A stretch of 64,000 bases of DNA from JBBRBB01 sp038206235 (GTDB taxonomy: Bacteria > Bacteroidota > Bacteroidia > Chitinophagales > Chitinophagaceae). Of this stretch, positions 60,165 to 64,000 are shown piece after piece. Within the stretch, counting starts at the first letter, position 1. Each line of letters starts with the position of its first letter. Below the pieces are notes generated by a model, which was not told where the DNA came from, searched no databases, and saw only the letters and a program-made list of their open reading frames with translations. The position numbers and the translations under genes are program-made. Location of the stretch: assembly GCA_038206235.1 (NCBI GenBank), contig JBBRBB010000023.1, positions 1 to 64,000 of the forward strand, given 5' to 3'.

Positions 60165-61511
60165 TTAAGTTACTTCTTTATTCACTGCTTTTGCAAACGA
60201 TAATAAACTATCAGATCTTTCATCTATCAGGGAATGCGGGTTTTCAATATGCGGGTCTGTGGTTGAAATGAATACAGTAAACATACCTGCATTGCGGCCA
60301 AATTGCATATCACTTAATTTATTACCAGCCATAATGCTTTTTGAAAAATCAATGTGTTCAAAATCTGCTTTTGCCTGTAAAGCCATGCCAGGATTGGGTT
60401 TGCGGTTATCACTTGTATCTTCTATATCTGTTGAAAAATAAATCCTATCAATTCGTCCGCCGGCGTTTTGTATTTCTTCCAGCATGTAAATATGTATATC
60501 AGTCAGGTCATCTAATGTCATCAGTTTTTTTCCGATTCCTTTTTGATTCGTTACCATTACAATTGCACCAAAAACTCCTGATAAAATTTCTAATGCTTTT
60601 GTTGCGCCTTCATAAAAAATAAATTCACTTCTGTTTAAAATGTAATCATTTTTCTTTTCATGATTTACCACGCCGTCACGGTCAAGAAACAATGTCCATG
60701 TTTTATCAATTGACTTTAGGTGTAAACCGTTTCTCGGTTCTCGTTTTTCGTTTCTCGTTGGTTCGCCCACTTTAAAAAATTTTATTTTATTGTAAACTGT
60801 AAACTGCCAACTACCAGCTACCAACTCTTTCTGTGCTTTTTCATAATCTTTCGGTATGCCTATATCTATAAAATATTCATCCTGCACTACTCCATACATT
60901 TTTCTTTTTTTAAAATATGCTTCGAGATAATCTTTTTCAAATGAAAATTTTTCTGGCAAATCTTCTTTTAAAAATTTGTCAGCATTCAGCGCATAAAGTC
61001 CGCCATTAATTAATCCTTCTTCATAAAATTGTTTTTCTTTAAAGCTTTTGATTGAATAATCTTTATTCAATTCCACAACACCATACCTGCAGAAATCTTT
61101 CATTGGTTTTAAACTAAGTGTGCAATCAGCGCCGCACATAAAATGAAAAGATGAAAGCTTTAAAGCATCTATTTTAAAAAGTGTATCGCCATTGGCTACC
61201 AACACGTTCTTTTCAGAAGCCTTGCTGCAACTGAGTTTAATTGCGCCGCCTGTGCCGAGTGGCTCCTTTTCAATTGAATATTGAATATTGAATATTGAAT
61301 ATTGAGTCGCGAGGTATTCGGTAATAACTTCATGTTTATACCCAAGGGAAAAAATAAATTTTTCAATACCTTGTTGTTTCAAATATTCAATTACATAAAA
61401 AATAAAGGGTTTGCCATTTACAAGCGCCATGCATTTTGGCAAATCAGGAACAGTTGAACGAAGCCGTGTTCCTAATCCTCCTGCTAATATAATCGCTTCT
61501 TTAAGTTTCAT
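60165..61511 (-). CDS. heptose-1-phosphate nucleotidyltransferase fused to heptose-bisphosphate phosphatase (HddC-GmhB type)
   Basis: A 448-aa two-domain enzyme. Residues 1-225 are a nucleotidyltransferase with AIILAGGLGTRLRS (8-21) and the LPKCMALVNGKPF lysine motif, plus NGDTLF. Residues 270-445 are a HAD phosphatase of the histidinol-P/GmhB type with LFLDRDGVVN (Asp277, Asp279), MVTNQKGIGKK and KPNPGMALQAK. Together they would remove the 7-phosphate of D-glycero-D-manno-heptose bisphosphate and activate the 1-phosphate with a nucleotide. The linker (228-264) is encoded by intergenic-type repeats, and residues 68-81 by a 7-bp tandem repeat. It is the last gene of the operon, 6 bp after gmhA. 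GTP as donor is inferred from the hddA context. Confidence 0.85.
   Translation of the reverse strand: MKLKEAIILAGGLGTRLRSTVPDLPKCMALVNGKPFIFYVIEYLKQQGIEKFIFSLGYKHEVITEYLATQYSIFNIQYSIEKEPLGTGGAIKLSCSKASEKNVLVANGDTLFKIDALKLSSFHFMCGADCTLSLKPMKDFCRYGVVELNKDYSIKSFKEKQFYEEGLINGGLYALNADKFLKEDLPEKFSFEKDYLEAYFKKRKMYGVVQDEYFIDIGIPKDYEKAQKELVAGSWQFTVYNKIKFFKVGEPTRNEKREPRNGLHLKSIDKTWTLFLDRDGVVNHEKKNDYILNRSEFIFYEGATKALEILSGVFGAIVMVTNQKGIGKKLMTLDDLTDIHIYMLEEIQNAGGRIDRIYFSTDIEDTSDNRKPNPGMALQAKADFEHIDFSKSIMAGNKLSDMQFGRNAGMFTVFISTTDPHIENPHSLIDERSDSLLSFAKAVNKEVT
60721..60830. repeat. intergenic-type repeats inside the fusion enzyme gene
   Basis: TTTCTCGGTTCTCGTTTTTC and GTAAACTGTAAACTGCCAAC words, the same vocabulary as the intergenic repeats at 22145-22215, 23675-23735 and 47058-47095, encode the linker between the two enzyme domains (residues 228-264) without a stop. 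Confidence 0.7.
61274..61305. repeat. 7-bp tandem repeat (TTGAATA x4) inside the coding region
   Basis: Four exact TTGAATA units followed by a partial TTGA encode the SIFNIQYSI stretch of the nucleotidyltransferase (within residues 68-81). As 7 is not a multiple of 3, gain or loss of one unit shifts the reading frame. Confidence 0.85.
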
Positions 61512-61517
61512 GATGCT

Positions 61518-62111
61518 TCAAAGCCCCTTTAGGGGTTTGGGGTATAATTTTTCTTCCACTAATTCACAGATGATATGCCCAATCATTATATGGCTTTCCT
61601 GTATGCGTGGTGTATCAGTTGATGGCACATTGAATAAATAATCGCATAAGTGTTTCATGTTTCCGCCACTTTCACCAGTAAATCCAACAGTAATAATATT
61701 TTTTTCTCTTGCTTTTTCAAATGCTTTTATAATATTTCCTGAATTTCCCGAAGTGCTTAATCCAATCAGTACATCACCTTTTATTCCTATACCATCAACA
61801 AGTCTTGAATAAATTACATCGAAACTGTAATCATTGGCAACAGCAGTTAAATACGATGTGTTGCAGTGCAAAGCCTCTGCCGGTAAGGCTTTCCGGTTCT
61901 TATAAAATCTCCCAGAAAATTCTGCAGCCAAATGCTGTGCATCTGCAGCGCTGCCGCCATTGCCGCAAAACAAAACTTTATTGCCGTTGTTGAATGCGTT
62001 TGCTATTGCTTCAACAACCTTATCTATTTTATCAATCATTACAGCATCAATCAATATCTGTTGCTTTACAGAAATTGATGCGGAAATAATATTTTTTATT
62101 TTTTCATTCAT
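61518..62111 (-). CDS. gmhA: sedoheptulose-7-phosphate isomerase
   Basis: A 197-aa SIS-domain isomerase that turns sedoheptulose-7-phosphate into D-glycero-D-manno-heptose-7-phosphate in the cytoplasm. The length is typical of GmhA. It shows LFCGNGGSAADAQHLAAEFSG (shown nearly whole), GLSTSGNSGNIIKAFEKA and the C-terminal IQESHIMIGHIICELVE motif, with the catalytic His in HIMIGH. It lies between hddA (90 bp upstream) and the fusion enzyme gene (6 bp downstream), which matches the order of the pathway. Confidence 0.95.
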   Translation of the reverse strand: MNEKIKNIISASISVKQQILIDAVMIDKIDKVVEAIANAFNNGNKVLFCGNGGSAADAQHLAAEFSGRFYKNRKALPAEALHCNTSYLTAVANDYSFDVIYSRLVDGIGIKGDVLIGLSTSGNSGNIIKAFEKAREKNIITVGFTGESGGNMKHLCDYLFNVPSTDTPRIQESHIMIGHIICELVEEKLYPKPLKGL

Positions 62112-62164
62112 ATCAATAACAATTCAATCATGAAGCAATTGAGCAATCTCAATATTAAATATTC

Positions 62165-62190
62165 TTCGAAAGGAGTCCTGCGGACAATCT
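62165..62190. repeat. short palindromic repeat between hddA and gmhA
   Basis: TTCGAAAGGAGTCCTGCGGAC contains TTCGAA and an AGTCCT/GGAC dyad. Its reverse complement resembles the core of the insert in permease 6 (39891-39904). Confidence 0.45.
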
Positions 62191-62201
62191 TACATATTAA
62201 A

Positions 62202-63227
62202 TCACTGCGCCGTCCACGTAGTTAATCCATTTTTTGTAAAGCGATATGGTTTTATTTCGCCTCCGAAATTATTTAATGAATCCATCACTTTATAGCGTGT
62301 ATTGCCGGGACAATAAAATGTCATAAAGCCGCCGCCGCCAGCGCCGCTTATTTTGCCGCCGGTTGCACCTGCTTTTTTTGCAGCGTGATAAATTTCTTCA
62401 ATCAAATTATTAGAAATATTTTCAGCCATTTTTATTTTCTGCTGAAAACCGAAATCGAGAATTTCTCCCATCTCATGTAAACGCCCTTTCAGCAAAGCTT
62501 CTTTCATCATTCCTGCCTGTTCTTTTAAATGGTGCATAGCTTCAATTGATTTTTCATTTTTCTGAAACACATTTTTTTGCTGTTCTTTTATTATGGCAGC
62601 AGATTCGCGGCTGGTAGATGTAAAATATAAAACAAGATTGTTTTCCAGTTCATCAAGATATTCCTGCTTAATGCGCAACGGATTTACTATTACTTTATCA
62701 CCTGCATAAAACTCCATAAAATTTACACCGCCGAATGTTGCTGCATATTGATCCTGTTTACCACCGGCTAATTGTAAATCTTTTCTTTCAATTTCATAAG
62801 CGTAATGCGCAATATCATATTCACCCAAAGGAAGCTTGAACATTTCGGCAAATGCGCCAACGATTGCTACTACCAATGTTGAAGATGTTCCAAGTCCACT
62901 GCCCGCAGGCGCATCTACATAAGTAGATAAACAAAAATCATTAAGTTTTAAACTATAATCTTTTTGAATGCGGTTATACACGCCTTTTAATAAATCTAAT
63001 TTGCCGTCAACCGGTAATTGATCACTCCATTCAAAATGCTGCTCTTCTTTTCTGTCTATTGCCTTGAGTGTAATTCCATTATCGGGTAAAGGTTCAATGC
63101 TGGCCTGCGCATAGTGCGAAATAGTGGCATTGAGAATGGCGCCGCCAAATTCATCGCTGTAAGGACTTACATCTGTGCCTCCACCAGCTAATCCAATGCG
63201 CAATGGCGCTCTGCTTCTGTAGATCAT
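62202..63227 (-). CDS. hddA: D-glycero-D-manno-heptose-7-phosphate 1-kinase (GHMP family)
   Basis: A 341-aa GHMP kinase. The start MIYRSRAPLRIGLAGGGTDVSPY is the typical HddA/FkP-type N-terminus. The P-loop-like motif 3 is DAPAGSGLGTSSTLVVA (about 106-122) and the C-terminal GHMP motif KISGAGGGGFMTFY is near residue 300. It adds a 1-phosphate to heptose-7-phosphate, giving the bisphosphate used by the fusion enzyme's HAD domain. Fucose kinase-like enzymes share the fold, but the neighbouring gmhA and nucleotidyltransferase/phosphatase genes support the heptose assignment. Confidence 0.9.
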   Translation of the reverse strand: MIYRSRAPLRIGLAGGGTDVSPYSDEFGGAILNATISHYAQASIEPLPDNGITLKAIDRKEEQHFEWSDQLPVDGKLDLLKGVYNRIQKDYSLKLNDFCLSTYVDAPAGSGLGTSSTLVVAIVGAFAEMFKLPLGEYDIAHYAYEIERKDLQLAGGKQDQYAATFGGVNFMEFYAGDKVIVNPLRIKQEYLDELENNLVLYFTSTSRESAAIIKEQQKNVFQKNEKSIEAMHHLKEQAGMMKEALLKGRLHEMGEILDFGFQQKIKMAENISNNLIEEIYHAAKKAGATGGKISGAGGGGFMTFYCPGNTRYKVMDSLNNFGGEIKPYRFTKNGLTTWTAQ

Positions 63228-63281
63228 ATTTTACTTCTGGAATGTACCCGGAATAATGTTGAAAATATTTTGCGGATTTTT

Positions 63282-63311
63282 CATGGTCAGACCCGGGACG
63301 GTCAGACCATG
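63282..63311. repeat. REP-like palindrome carrying the glycosyltransferase stop codon
   Basis: CATGGTC/GACCATG arms (63282-63288 / 63305-63311) enclose a second GGTCAGACC direct copy and CCCGGGAC. The TGA stop of the glycosyltransferase (63302-63304, minus) lies inside it, so the repeat supplies its last codons. Confidence 0.6.
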
Positions 63312-64000
63312 TTTGATAACTGCTTAATAGTTTCAACAAGATTATTCCAGCTATACTTCTTTTTTTCTTCACGAAGATGTGGCAAAAAATGCGCTTCGCC
63401 TAATTCATATAGCTGCATAATTTTTTCTGCAATGGATGCTGCATTTGGTTCTGCTACCAGTCCGGCTTTTCCATCAGGCACTAACTGCGGCAAGCCACCC
63501 ACATTGGTTACCAGCATTGGTTTTTCAAAGTGATAGGAGAGAGGTGTAACGCCGCTCTGTGTTGCATTGCGGTAAGGCTGTATCACAAAATCTGCTGCGC
63601 TGAGATAATATTTTACTTCACTGTCAGGAATAAAATCTGTGCGCAGAATAAGATTTGATTTTATATTCAGTTGTTCAATGAGTTCATCATATTGTTTACG
63701 GTCTTCGTAGAATTCGCCGGCAATAAGAAGTTTATAGTTTATCGTTTGTAGTTTATCGTTAGTTGGCGCAGGCCGGTTTAGAATTTTCATAGCTTGTAAT
63801 AATATATCAAGCCCTTTGTATTTACGGATGAAGCCGAAGAATAAAATGATCTTATCATCTGTATTTAAGCCAAGATGTTTTCTTGCTTTAGCTTTATCAA
63901 TCTTCTCACCAAAATTATCGTAGAGCGGATGCACAATTTGTTGTGCAGGCTTTGATGTAAAACGTCTCAGGTCTTTCAATACTTTTTCACTCATGGTTAT
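63302..64000 (-). CDS. glycosyltransferase, GT4-like, N-terminal part beyond the window
   Basis: The C-terminal ~230 residues of a GT-B glycosyltransferase. The frame stays open through the right edge of the window, and a full GT4 enzyme has about 350-380 aa, so the gene is partial; the ATG at 63994 is probably internal. Seen: KIILFFGFIRKYKGLDILLQA (donor-domain start, shown nearly whole), YLSAADFVIQPYRNATQSGV and TPLSYHFEKPMLVTNVGGLPQLV, with the usual nucleotide-sugar Glu in a variant setting. A segment NRPAPTNDKLQTINYKLL is encoded partly by GTTTATAGTTTATCG repeats (63730-63764). Lying upstream of hddA, it may use the activated heptose or act in the same glycan. Confidence 0.8.
   Translation of the reverse strand: MTMSEKVLKDLRRFTSKPAQQIVHPLYDNFGEKIDKAKARKHLGLNTDDKIILFFGFIRKYKGLDILLQAMKILNRPAPTNDKLQTINYKLLIAGEFYEDRKQYDELIEQLNIKSNLILRTDFIPDSEVKYYLSAADFVIQPYRNATQSGVTPLSYHFEKPMLVTNVGGLPQLVPDGKAGLVAEPNAASIAEKIMQLYELGEAHFLPHLREEKKKYSWNNLVETIKQLSNMV
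63730..63764. repeat. GTTTA-type repeat inside the glycosyltransferase gene
   Basis: GTTTATAGTTTATCGTTTGT and its continuation match the intergenic repeats at 5712-5747 and 49520-49545, but here are translated in frame between two conserved parts of the enzyme. Confidence 0.7.

Overview
The window looks like chromosomal DNA of a free-living Bacteroidota, most likely of the Chitinophagaceae type. The base composition is AT-rich. Several secreted proteins end in type IX secretion (T9SS) type-A sorting domains. Where a core promoter can be read it has the Bacteroidota TAnnTTTG form, and most genes lack Shine-Dalgarno sequences. There is also a large expansion of FtsX/MacB-like ABC permeases. The genus is inference. 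No rRNA, tRNA, CRISPR array, integrase or transposase gene was seen.

Layout. 1-6.8 kb: a small alpha/beta hydrolase, then glgC and glgA (glycogen synthesis, minus strand), then an FHS-family sugar transporter and a ROK glucokinase on plus. Together these give a plausible glucose uptake, phosphorylation and storage set. 6.9-20.5 kb: a secreted-protein block with a frameshifted exported esterase, a delta-60 repeat protein, a peptidoglycan-binding-like protein, two paralogous T9SS cargo proteins, a lipoprotein, and a two-component system (hybrid propeller sensor kinase plus LuxR-type regulator). Four copies of a 20-bp palindrome sit in front of the T9SS genes, between the lipoprotein and sensor genes, and in front of the regulator, which suggests a small local regulon. 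20.5-23.7 kb: two tandem paralogous lipoproteins that look like TIM-barrel glycosidases, with matching promoters and long conserved leaders.

24.7-49.5 kb: the dominant feature, eight tandem FtsX/MacB-type permease genes (about 800 aa each), interrupted once by a DUF4097-like 18-residue-repeat protein and ending in one LolD/MacB-like ATPase and a TolC-family outer-membrane protein. No membrane-fusion (HlyD) subunit is present. Upstream are three copies of a module with a dyad (TGTTCG-N4-CGTACA), a fixed spacing of about 51 bp, and a sigma-54-like -24/-12 element. Palindromic GC-rich repeats lie between the permease genes, and in four cases they supply the G-rich run just before the ATG. Repeat-like DNA has also entered the coding sequence of three permeases at the same loop.

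49.5-59.6 kb: an unusual HisKA-receiver protein without an ATPase domain, a two-TM protein of unknown function, a T9SS cargo protein, a 1411-residue low-complexity surface protein, and a secreted S10 serine carboxypeptidase. 59.7-64 kb: an RRM RNA-binding protein, then a minus-strand heptose operon (hddA, gmhA, and a nucleotidyltransferase/HAD-phosphatase fusion) preceded by a glycosyltransferase cut by the window edge. These predict GDP- or NDP-activated D-glycero-D-manno-heptose for a surface glycan. Intergenic-type repeats, including a 7-bp tandem repeat, lie inside these coding regions.
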